A stretch of DNA of 64,000 bases, taken from contig NZ_LMLP01000023.1 of assembly GCF_001421965.1 (NCBI RefSeq), forward strand, positions 173,460 through 237,459, in the 5' to 3' direction. Shown here piece after piece: positions 31,132 to 38,654 of this stretch. The notes under the pieces are model-generated. The model ran no database searches, had not been told where the DNA came from, and worked only from the letters and a program-made list of their open reading frames with translations. The DNA comes from Sphingomonas sp. Leaf67 (GTDB taxonomy: Bacteria > Pseudomonadota > Alphaproteobacteria > Sphingomonadales > Sphingomonadaceae). The stretch's first letter is position 1. Each line of letters starts with the position of its first letter. Position numbers and translations under genes: made by a program.

Positions 31132-32379
31132 ATGGCCAAGATCACCACCCCCCGCCCCGTCCGGGGCACCCAGGACATATTCGGCGATTTCGAACGGCGC
31201 TTTACCCATGTCGCCGAAACGTTCGAACGCGTCCGCCGCCTGTACTGCTTCGCGCGGGTCGAGGTGCCGGTGTTCGAATCGACCGCGGTGTTCGCCCGCT
31301 CGCTGGGCGAGACGACCGACGTCGTGTCGAAGGAAATGTATTCGTTCGAGGATCGCGGCGGTGATTCGCTGACGCTGCGTCCCGAATTCACCGCCGGCAT
31401 CGCCCGCGCGTACCTGACCGAAGGCTGGCAGCAGTACGCGCCGCTCAAGCTCGCGACGCATGGGCCCGTGTTCCGCTACGAACGCCCGCAAAAGGGTCGC
31501 TATCGCCAGTTCCATCAAATCGACGCCGAGGTGATCGGCGCGGCCGAGCCAATGGCCGATGTCGAATTGCTGGCGATGGCCGATCAGCTGCTCCACGAAC
31601 TCGGCATCGCCGATGGCGTGACGTTGCAGCTCAATACGCTGGGCGATGCCGCGACGCGCGACGCATGGCGCGCCGCGCTGGTCGATCATTTCATGGGCCA
31701 TCGCGGCGACCTGTCGGAGGACAGCCTCAAGCGGCTCGACAAGAATCCGATGCGCATTCTCGATTCGAAGGACCCGCGCGACCGCCCGATCGCCGATTCG
31801 GCACCGGGTATCGACGGGTATCTGACGGCGGAGGCGGCCGATTTCTTCGCGGCGGTGACCGGCGGGCTGGATGCGGCGGGGGTCAAGTGGACCCGCAACG
31901 ACCGGCTGGTGCGCGGGCTGGACTATTACCGCCACACCGCATTCGAATTCGTCACCGACCGACTGGGCGCGCAAGGCACCGTGCTGGCCGGCGGGCGCTA
32001 TGACGGGCTGGTCGAAAGCCTCGGTGGTCCCGCGACGCCGGGCGTCGGCTGGGCGGCGGGGATCGAGCGGCTGGCGATGTTGTTGGAGGACGTGCCCGTT
32101 GTGCCTCGGAAAGTAGCAGTCGTGGCCGAGTCAGACGAATTTATTTCGCAGGCACTCGATTATGTATCCCGTTTGCGTCGGGCAGGTTGGGCAGCGGAAG
32201 CCATTGTTAGCGGCAGTCCCAAGAAGCGCTATGATCGAGCAGCAAAAACCGGGCCTTCAGCGATCCTTTCGTTCAGTCGTCGTGACGGCATGGTCGCCAC
32301 GGGCTTCCGAAACTTCAGTCTATCCCCGACGGAAGATGAGCAGATGCGTGAAGCTCTTGCGCCGATCGAGTTCGCATGA
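31132..32379 (+). CDS. hisS: Histidyl-tRNA synthetase
   Basis: 415 aa class II synthetase. RPVRGTQDIFGDF at the N-terminus, motif 2 FRYERPQKGRYRQFHQIDAE, the histidine loop RGLDYYRHTAFEF and motif 3 region GGRYDGLVESLGGP are all present. It charges tRNA-His in the cytoplasm. From about 32098 to the stop the codons change: CGA, AGT, CTT, TCA, GTT, GTA and GCA become common, unlike the strongly G/C-ending codons before, exactly over the anticodon-binding domain. An in-frame start exists further upstream but runs through the tRNA-Gly, so ATG 31132 is used. It overlaps prfA (ATGA). Confidence 0.96.
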   Translation: MAKITTPRPVRGTQDIFGDFERRFTHVAETFERVRRLYCFARVEVPVFESTAVFARSLGETTDVVSKEMYSFEDRGGDSLTLRPEFTAGIARAYLTEGWQQYAPLKLATHGPVFRYERPQKGRYRQFHQIDAEVIGAAEPMADVELLAMADQLLHELGIADGVTLQLNTLGDAATRDAWRAALVDHFMGHRGDLSEDSLKRLDKNPMRILDSKDPRDRPIADSAPGIDGYLTAEAADFFAAVTGGLDAAGVKWTRNDRLVRGLDYYRHTAFEFVTDRLGAQGTVLAGGRYDGLVESLGGPATPGVGWAAGIERLAMLLEDVPVVPRKVAVVAESDEFISQALDYVSRLRRAGWAAEAIVSGSPKKRYDRAAKTGPSAILSFSRRDGMVATGFRNFSLSPTEDEQMREALAPIEFA

Positions 32380-33446
32380 CCATCGCGCCCGAACGCATCG
32401 CCCAGATCGAGGCGCGGCGCGACGAACTGGCAGCGCAGATGGCGACCGGCGACCTGCCCGGCGACCGTTTTGTCGCGGTGTCGAAGGAATATGCCGAACT
32501 CGAACCCGTTGCGGCGGCGGCGGGCGAGGTGCGGCGGCTCCGCGCGGAAAGCGAGAGTCTCGCCTATATGACGCAGGACGCCGATGACGACCTGCGCGCG
32601 ATGGCGCTCGAGGAACTGCACGCCAACCGCCAGCAACTCGACGCGGCCGAACGCGCGCTGGCGCTGGCGCTGCTGCCGCGCGACGCCGCCGACGAACGCG
32701 CAGCGATGCTCGAAATCCGTGCCGGCACCGGCGGCGACGAAGCGGCGCTGTTCGCGGGCGACCTGTTCCGCATGTACCAACGCTACGCCGACAATCGCGG
32801 CTGGCGGGTCGAACTGATCTCGGCATCGGTATCGGACGCGGGCGGCTACAAGGAAGTCGTCGCCAGCGTGACCGGCGCAGGCGTGTTCGCCCGGCTGAAA
32901 TTCGAAAGCGGCGTCCACCGCGTGCAGCGGGTGCCCGCGACCGAGAGCGGCGGACGCATCCACACCAGCGCCGCGACCGTCGCCGTCTTGCCCGAGGCCG
33001 AGGAAGTCGACGTCCAGATCGACGACAAGGATCTGCGCATCGACGTCTATCGCTCGTCGGGGCCGGGAGGGCAGTCGGTCAACACCACCGATTCGGCGGT
33101 GCGCATCACCCACTTGCCGACCGGGCTGGTCGTGATCCAGCAGGACGAAAAGTCGCAGCACAAGAACAAGGCCAAGGCGCTGAAGGTCCTGCGCACACGG
33201 CTGTACGAGGCCGAACGCGCGCGCCTTGCCGATGAGCGTGCCGGCACGCGCCGGTCGATGGTCGGATCGGGCGACCGGTCCGAACGCATCCGCACCTACA
33301 ACTTTCCGCAGGGGCGGGTGACCGATCACCGCATCAACCTGACGCTGCATCGTCTGCCGGAGATCCTCGAAGGTGAGATGGAAGAATTGATCGGCGCATT
33401 GATCGCGCAGGACGAAGCGGAGCGGCTGGCGACGCTGGATGGGTGA
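32376..33446 (+). CDS. prfA: Peptide chain release factor 1
   Basis: 356 aa. The GGQ peptidyl-hydrolysis motif is at 231-233 (SSGPGGQSVNTTDSAVRITH), and the stop-codon reading PxT motif appears as PAT in RVQRVPATESGGR, identifying RF1 (UAA/UAG) rather than RF2. The N-terminal coiled domain (1-100) is complete. It overlaps hisS by 4 nt and precedes prmC, which methylates the Gln of its GGQ, an arrangement well known for this pair. Confidence 0.97.
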   Translation: MTIAPERIAQIEARRDELAAQMATGDLPGDRFVAVSKEYAELEPVAAAAGEVRRLRAESESLAYMTQDADDDLRAMALEELHANRQQLDAAERALALALLPRDAADERAAMLEIRAGTGGDEAALFAGDLFRMYQRYADNRGWRVELISASVSDAGGYKEVVASVTGAGVFARLKFESGVHRVQRVPATESGGRIHTSAATVAVLPEAEEVDVQIDDKDLRIDVYRSSGPGGQSVNTTDSAVRITHLPTGLVVIQQDEKSQHKNKAKALKVLRTRLYEAERARLADERAGTRRSMVGSGDRSERIRTYNFPQGRVTDHRINLTLHRLPEILEGEMEELIGALIAQDEAERLATLDG

Positions 33447-33680
33447 TACACGCGAAGGCGCGAAGACGCGAAGGGAAGCAGGCAGTTTTCGCGCAAAGGC
33501 GCAGCGGCGCGGAGAAGGAGCGAACGCCGATCGCGCAGCGATCTTTCTCGACCGCCATTACAACGAAGTTGGAAGGCACCTGAACGCGCGGAACTTCACC
33601 CGGAACGCAACCCCTCCGCGCCTCCGCGCCTCTGCGCGAAATCGAACCTTCTTTGCGCCTTCGCGCCTTCGCGTGAACCC
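33447..33680. repeat. Inverted-repeat element with GGCGCGAAG tracts between prfA and prmC
   Basis: Starts ACGCGAAGGCGCGAAGACGC and ends TTGCGCCTTCGCGCCTTCGC, near-perfect inverted ends, with inner tracts AAAGGCGCAGCGGCGCGGAG and CCGCGCCTCCGCGCCTCTGC also complementary. The ~100-nt centre is not repetitive. The 234-nt spacer splits what is otherwise a tight operon. Confidence 0.8.
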
Positions 33681-34499
33681 ATGACCACGCTGCGCCGGGC
33701 GCTGACCGAAGCAACGGCCCGCATTGCCAACGTCTCGCCATCCCCCCGCCTCGACGCAGAACTCCTCGCCGCCCATGCCCTTGGCTGCACCCGCGAAGCG
33801 ATGCTGCTGGCGAGGCTTGACGACCCGGTTCCCGCGACCTTCGCCGAACTGGTCGACCGAAGGTTCGCGCACGAACCGGTCGCCTATATCACCGGCAGCC
33901 GTGCCTTCTGGACGATCGATCTCGCGGTCGGTCCCGGCGTGCTGGTGCCCCGCGCCGATAGCGAGACGCTGATCGAGGCGGCGGTCGATCATTTCGCGGC
34001 ACGCCCTCCCGTTCGCATCCTCGACCTCGGCACCGGACCCGGCACGCTGCTGCTGGCGGCGCTGGCCGAATGGCCGCAGGCGAGCGGGCTGGGCATCGAC
34101 GCGTCGGAAACGGCCCTCGATTATGCCCGCCGCAACGCCGCGGTGCTGGGAATGGCGGATCGTGCCGTCCTGCGGCCGGGCGACTGGACCGCCGGGATCG
34201 ACGAACGCTTCGACCTGATCCTCGCCAATCCGCCCTATATCGGGACGGCGGAAACGTTGCCGCACGAAGTGGCCGGTCACGAACCCGCGGCGGCATTGTT
34301 CGCCGGGGCGGATGGCCTCGACGAGTATCGCCGTATTGTCCCCGACCTGCCGCGCCTGCTCGCGCCCGGTGGGATCGCCGCGATCGAGATCGGGCATGAA
34401 CAGGGCGATGCCGTCCTCGCGATGGTCCGTGCCGCTGGCTTGCCCGCGCGACTGGTACGCGACCTCGGCGACCGGCCGCGCTGTATCGTTGCCGGTTGA
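33681..34499 (+). CDS. prmC: Peptide chain release factor N5-glutamine methyltransferase
   Basis: 272 aa HemK family. The N-terminal helical domain binds release factor (LRRALTEATARIANVSPSPRLDAELLAAHALG), the SAM-binding LDLGTGPGTLLLAAL follows, and the catalytic NPPYI with IGTAETLPHEVAGHEPAAAL closes over the Gln substrate. It methylates the GGQ glutamine of RF1 and RF2. It begins directly after the inverted-repeat element, so the ribosome site is inside or just after the repeat. Confidence 0.95.
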   Translation: MTTLRRALTEATARIANVSPSPRLDAELLAAHALGCTREAMLLARLDDPVPATFAELVDRRFAHEPVAYITGSRAFWTIDLAVGPGVLVPRADSETLIEAAVDHFAARPPVRILDLGTGPGTLLLAALAEWPQASGLGIDASETALDYARRNAAVLGMADRAVLRPGDWTAGIDERFDLILANPPYIGTAETLPHEVAGHEPAAALFAGADGLDEYRRIVPDLPRLLAPGGIAAIEIGHEQGDAVLAMVRAAGLPARLVRDLGDRPRCIVAG

Positions 34500-34742
34500 A
34501 ATCCAGCACTTCGAAGCCATATTTTTCTTGGAGAAGCCGTGCGCAGCCGCTAAGACCGGCTTGGGGCAGGCACCATCGACCAGGTCGTTGATTGCGGGGC
34601 GTGGCTCCTTCCATCGTCATGTGCGCCACTGTCGTCCGGTGGTCATGGCAGGCGGACGGTGCCCGTGCATCGCCTTGCGGATTTGCTCGCATCCGCGATC
34701 GGTAGATCGACGGACAGGTAAGGACAGGACAACCAACCCTTG

Positions 34743-35744
34743 ATGAACAATCGTCAGGCCGGCCGCCGTCGCGGTCGCGGTACTCAGCGTCAGCCGGGAA
34801 CCGGCGGCGGCAATTCGCGCGACAACGGCAATCGCATCGACAATCGCGCGCGTGGCAATGCGGCGCAGTTGCTGGAAAAGTATAAGAACCTCGCTGCCGA
34901 CGCCCAACGCGCCGGCGATCGGGTGAACACTGAGTACTACCTCCAGTTCGCCGACCATTATTTCCGCGTGCTCGAAGCCGGTCGCTCGCGCGTCGAGGAA
35001 CAGCGTCGCGCCCGCGACGATTTCGACGGTGCCGATGATGAGGATTTCGACCTCGACGAGAACGAGGCCGGCAACGATCGTGGCAACCAGCGCGACGACC
35101 GCCCGCGCGAAGATCGTGGCAATCGCGACGACCGCCAGCCCCGCGCCCAGCGCGACGATCGCTACGCCCGGGACGATCGCCAGCCGCGCGACGACCGCGG
35201 CCAGCGCGACGATCGTGGCCAGCGCGAAGAGCGTCAGGTGCGTGACGACCGCGCTCCCCGCGAGGATCGCCAGCCGCGTGAAGAACGTCAGGCTCGCGAC
35301 GACCGCGCCCCCCGCGAGGACCGTCAGCCACGCGAAGAGCGTCAGTCGCGTGACGACCGCGCCCTGCGGGAAGAACGTCAGCCGCGCGAGCGTCTGCGTC
35401 GCGACGGTGGCCGGATGCAGCAGCCTGCCGCCGATCCGGGCGAACCGCGCGGTGTCGAGGGCGAAGTCGGCACGCAGCAGGCCGAGCAGCAGATCGACGT
35501 GGCTCCGGTAGCCGAACCGGCACCCGTTCCGGTTGCTGCCGAAGCGACCGAAGCGAAGCCGGTCCGTCGCCGCACGCCGCGCGCCCGCGCCGAAGCCGCG
35601 CCCGCCCCAGTTGAGGAAGCGGCACCGTCGATCGAAGCCGATCGTCTGCCGCCGGCGCTGTCGACGAGCGACGATGCTGCCGACCGTCCGCGCCGCCGCC
35701 GCCGCGTGCGCACGGAAGAAGAGGCCGCCCCACCCGTCGCCTGA
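34743..35744 (+). CDS. DUF4167 domain protein with RD/RE-rich repeats
   Basis: 333 aa. The N-terminus (MNNRQAGRRRGRGTQRQP) is basic, then the DUF4167 core RGNAAQLLEKYKNLAADAQRAGDRVNTEYYLQFADHYFRVL (about 40-78). Residues ~115-220 are a degenerate repeat of RDDRxPRED/REERQ units, encoded by 35090-35400. The tail is Ala/Pro/Arg-rich with RRRTPRAR and RPRRRRRVR. This alphaproteobacterial family is thought to bind RNA or nucleoid; the charged arrays fit nucleic-acid or condensate interactions. TTG 34740 is a possible alternative start directly before the ATG. Confidence 0.88.
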   Translation: MNNRQAGRRRGRGTQRQPGTGGGNSRDNGNRIDNRARGNAAQLLEKYKNLAADAQRAGDRVNTEYYLQFADHYFRVLEAGRSRVEEQRRARDDFDGADDEDFDLDENEAGNDRGNQRDDRPREDRGNRDDRQPRAQRDDRYARDDRQPRDDRGQRDDRGQREERQVRDDRAPREDRQPREERQARDDRAPREDRQPREERQSRDDRALREERQPRERLRRDGGRMQQPAADPGEPRGVEGEVGTQQAEQQIDVAPVAEPAPVPVAAEATEAKPVRRRTPRARAEAAPAPVEEAAPSIEADRLPPALSTSDDAADRPRRRRRVRTEEEAAPPVA

Positions 35745-35773
35745 TCGGGCACGTACGGCACGAGAACGAAATC

Positions 35774-35799
35774 GCCCCGGGTCACACCGGGGCTTTTTT
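35774..35799 (+). terminator. Intrinsic terminator of the DUF4167 gene
   Basis: Stem GCCCCGG (35774-35780) and CCGGGGC (35787-35793), loop GTCACA, then TTTTTT (35794-35799). It sits 29 nt after the DUF4167 stop. Confidence 0.9.
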
Positions 35800-35892
35800 C
35801 ATGTCGGCGGTACCGGTTCGCATAGGCTACGTCGCAGGATGGCAGTCGAAGGACCCGGCATCGCTGCTACGCGGTACCGTACGCGATCGACG

Positions 35893-36498
35893 TCAGCGTT
35901 GCGCCCGTGGCTTCCACGTGACGACGCGGTACACGTAGAAGATCACGATCGCGACCGACATGCCGATCGCGACCGGGCCGACATAATGGTCGAGCTGTTC
36001 GAAATTCGATCCTAGCCACAGTCCGGCATAGGCAAGCACCGCATTCCACACGATGCTGCCGGTGAATGTCGCGAGGAAAAAGCGCCAGCGCGGCATGCAC
36101 GCCATACCGGCGGGCAGCGAAATCAACGTGCGGAAGGTCGGCATGAACCGGAACACGAACACGGTTTTACCACCGTGTTTGCGGAAAAAGCGGTGCAGCT
36201 TCTCGACATCTTCCCATTCGACGGTCAACCACCGGCCCCAGCGATCGACGAACGGCTTGAGCCCGTGATAGCCGAACCGCCGTCCGATCGCGTACCAGAA
36301 GTAATTGCCGGCCGTGGTCCCGGCGGTGCCCCATAGCAGCAACGGCACCATCGTCATGTCGCCGCGCGCGACCGCCATCCCGCCAAGGCCCATGATGACC
36401 TCCGACGGGATCGGCGGCACGACATTTTCCAGCGCCATCAACAGGAAGATGCCGATATAGCCGCCGCGCGCGATGGCATCGAGAATGAAGGTCGTCAT
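35893..36498 (-). CDS. DedA family membrane protein
   Basis: 201 aa SNARE-associated/DedA fold. Signature ENVVPPIPSEVIMGLGG (24-40) and RFMPTFRTLISLPAG (117-131), both part of the re-entrant helix pair that defines the family, plus several TM helices. DedA proteins are inner-membrane lipid scramblase-like or transport proteins; some recycle undecaprenyl-phosphate or phosphatidylethanolamine. The exact lipid is not evident. It is the last of three minus-strand genes with gshB 36 nt upstream. Confidence 0.9.
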   Translation of the reverse strand: MTTFILDAIARGGYIGIFLLMALENVVPPIPSEVIMGLGGMAVARGDMTMVPLLLWGTAGTTAGNYFWYAIGRRFGYHGLKPFVDRWGRWLTVEWEDVEKLHRFFRKHGGKTVFVFRFMPTFRTLISLPAGMACMPRWRFFLATFTGSIVWNAVLAYAGLWLGSNFEQLDHYVGPVAIGMSVAIVIFYVYRVVTWKPRAQR

Positions 36499-36534
36499 GA
36501 GGTCTGGGAACGTGCGGAACCGGGTTTCGTGCCG

Positions 36535-37488
36535 TTACCGCGCCGCCACCCGTGCCTCGATCGCGTCCCAGATCATGCCCGCGACGTCGGTGCCGTCGAA
36601 TTTCTCGATCGCGACGATGCCGGTGGGGGAGGTGACGTTGATTTCGGTCAGCCATTCGCCGCCGATCACATCGATCCCGACGAAGATCAGCCCGCGCCGC
36701 TTCAATTCCGGCCCCAGAGCCGCGCAGATTTCACGTTCGCGCTGCGTCAGTTCGGTCTTGGCAGCGGTGCCGCCGACCGCGAGGTTCGACCGGATCTCAC
36801 CTGCGCCCGGCAGGCGATTGACCGCGCCCGCGACCTCGCCATTGACCAGCACGATCCGTTTGTCGCCCTGCGCCACCGCCGGCAGGAACGCCTGCACCAT
36901 ATGCGGTTCGCGGTACGCGGTGTTGAACACCTCGATCAGCGACGACAGGTTCTGCGCATCGCTGTCGATCTTGAAGATCGCCTTGCCGCCATTGCCGTGC
37001 AGCGGCTTCACCACGACCGAACCATGGTCGGCGAGGAACGCGCGCGCTTCGTCGACCGACCGGGTGATCAGCGTCGGCGGCATGAACCGCTGATAGTCGA
37101 GGACGAACAGCTTTTCCGGCGCATTGCGGACCGATGCCGGATCATTGACCACCAGTGTCCGGTCGCTGATCCGTTCCAGCAGGTGCGTCGCGGTGATGTA
37201 GCCGAGATCGAACGGCGGGTCCTGCCGCATCAGCACGACATCGGCCTGCTCGCCAAGATCGAGCGAAACCGGATCGCCGAGCGTGAAGTGATCGCCGACC
37301 ACCCGCTGCACCGTCACCGGCTGTGCCCGCGCCCATACCCGATCGCCCGATTGGTTCAGGTCTTCGGCGGCATAATGGAACAACCGATGCCCGCGCGCCT
37401 GCGCCGACAGCATCAGCGCGAAGGTGGAATCGCCCGCGATGTTGATGCCCGATATGGGGTCCATCTGGACGGCGACGGTCAGCGACAT
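36535..37488 (-). CDS. gshB: Glutathione synthetase
   Basis: 317 aa ATP-grasp enzyme that joins gamma-glutamylcysteine and glycine. The N-terminal MSLTVAVQMDPISGINIAGDSTFALMLSAQARGH is the standard GshB start; VVKPLHGNGGKAIFKID binds ATP and GGEWLTEINVTSPTGIVAIEKF holds the metal and product site. gshA is not seen. It lies between the cell-wall hydrolase and the DedA gene on one strand. Confidence 0.95.
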   Translation of the reverse strand: MSLTVAVQMDPISGINIAGDSTFALMLSAQARGHRLFHYAAEDLNQSGDRVWARAQPVTVQRVVGDHFTLGDPVSLDLGEQADVVLMRQDPPFDLGYITATHLLERISDRTLVVNDPASVRNAPEKLFVLDYQRFMPPTLITRSVDEARAFLADHGSVVVKPLHGNGGKAIFKIDSDAQNLSSLIEVFNTAYREPHMVQAFLPAVAQGDKRIVLVNGEVAGAVNRLPGAGEIRSNLAVGGTAAKTELTQREREICAALGPELKRRGLIFVGIDVIGGEWLTEINVTSPTGIVAIEKFDGTDVAGMIWDAIEARVAAR

Positions 37489-37544
37489 GGAAAACTCTCC
37501 GATGGTTCGCGGTGCAGGTAGGCGCGGGACACGCGAATGTCACG

Positions 37545-38483
37545 TCAGCGCAGCGGCCGACCCGAATCCTTCCACCGGTCGAGGATCTGCGAATCCGCCG
37601 GTAGCGTGACCGGCGCAGGTGTCGCCGTTGCAACCGGCACGGGCAGCGGCAGCGCCGCGATCTTGGGTGGGGGTGGTATCGTCACCGTCGGTACCGTCGT
37701 TACGGGCAGCGGCACGGCCTGTAGCGGCCCCGGCAGCGGCTCGCCACCGATATAGCGGTCGCGAAAGGCGGCGGGCGTGCCCCATCCGCCCTTCCACCGA
37801 TGGAAGAAATGCGCGCCGAACACGCCGGTCATCACCAGCGTCCGGTTCCACGACGGGGTGACGGCATAGGTATGGTAATGCGTCGCCAGCCCGACCGGCG
37901 CGAACACCTCGCCTGCCAGCGCCCGCGCCGCGACCCGCCGCGCGCGCAGCCAGACTGCCGGAGCCGGCGTCCGTGCCATCGCCCCGTCGCAGGCAAAGCT
38001 GAACTGGCAGCGCGGGTGATCCGAACCCTGAAACACCACGCCACAGACCGTTGCCGGGAAAGCGGGATGCCGCACGCGGTTCAGGACGACCTGCGCCACC
38101 GCACGCTGCCCGGCATCGGGTTCGTTGCCGGCCTCGTAATAGATCGCGCTCGTCAAACACTGCAACGCGCGGGCACGGTCGATCTGGCTGCCGCGTAGGA
38201 TGAACGGCCGTGCCGCACGGATCGAGGTATCGGCGATGTCGGCGGGGACCGGCAGTGCGGGCAGGGCGGTCGTGCCCGTCGCCCCCTGCCGGACCGGTGC
38301 GTCGAGCAGCAACAGCGCCGCACCGGGGAAATGGTCGTCGGCTTCGTACCCGAACCGGACCGGCGGGGGTGCGGGTTGTGGTTCGCGCGATGCGAAGACG
38401 GCGAGCGCGATCCCGGCGGACAGGAAAGCCGAGCCGCCGATGACGATCCACCGGTTCCTGGAAAGGGTCACGAACGCAGCCAT
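37545..38483 (-). CDS. Cell wall hydrolase, SleB family
   Basis: 312 aa. An N-terminal signal or anchor (about residues 12-30, IVIGGSAFLSAGIALAVFAS) precedes a 70-residue linker and the Hydrolase_2 domain: LTSAIYYEAGNEPDAGQRAVAQVVLNRVRHPAFPATVCGVVFQ with the catalytic Glu in YYEAGNE, then CQFSFACDG, and THYHTYAVTPSWNRTLVMTGVFGAHFFHRW. A Pro/Val-rich tail (PVTTVPTVTIPPPPK) follows. It acts on peptidoglycan as a lytic transglycosylase or muramidase. The first gene of the SleB-gshB-DedA set on the minus strand. Confidence 0.88.
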   Translation of the reverse strand: MAAFVTLSRNRWIVIGGSAFLSAGIALAVFASREPQPAPPPVRFGYEADDHFPGAALLLLDAPVRQGATGTTALPALPVPADIADTSIRAARPFILRGSQIDRARALQCLTSAIYYEAGNEPDAGQRAVAQVVLNRVRHPAFPATVCGVVFQGSDHPRCQFSFACDGAMARTPAPAVWLRARRVAARALAGEVFAPVGLATHYHTYAVTPSWNRTLVMTGVFGAHFFHRWKGGWGTPAAFRDRYIGGEPLPGPLQAVPLPVTTVPTVTIPPPPKIAALPLPVPVATATPAPVTLPADSQILDRWKDSGRPLR

Positions 38484-38525
38484 TCCGTCGCGCTCTACCC
38501 GAAAACGCTGCCCGCGCCGTAAACG

Positions 38526-38654
38526 AAATCCTCCCCGGCACGGGGAGGGGGATCAGCGCAGCTGGTGGAGGGAGGTGTCCACAAGCGGTCCGCCTGCGAA
38601 TGCCCCACCACCGCTACACGGCGGTCCCCCTGCCCGCGAGCAGGGAGGAGCTTT
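38526..38654. repeat. CCTCCCCG-ended palindromic element, copy 1 (short, 129 nt)
   Basis: Left end AAATCCTCCCCGGCACGGGG and right end with GGGAGGAGC. It runs up to the last base before the M16 peptidase stop codon and shares ends with 43195-43398, 47214-47352 and 48314-48516. Confidence 0.8.
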
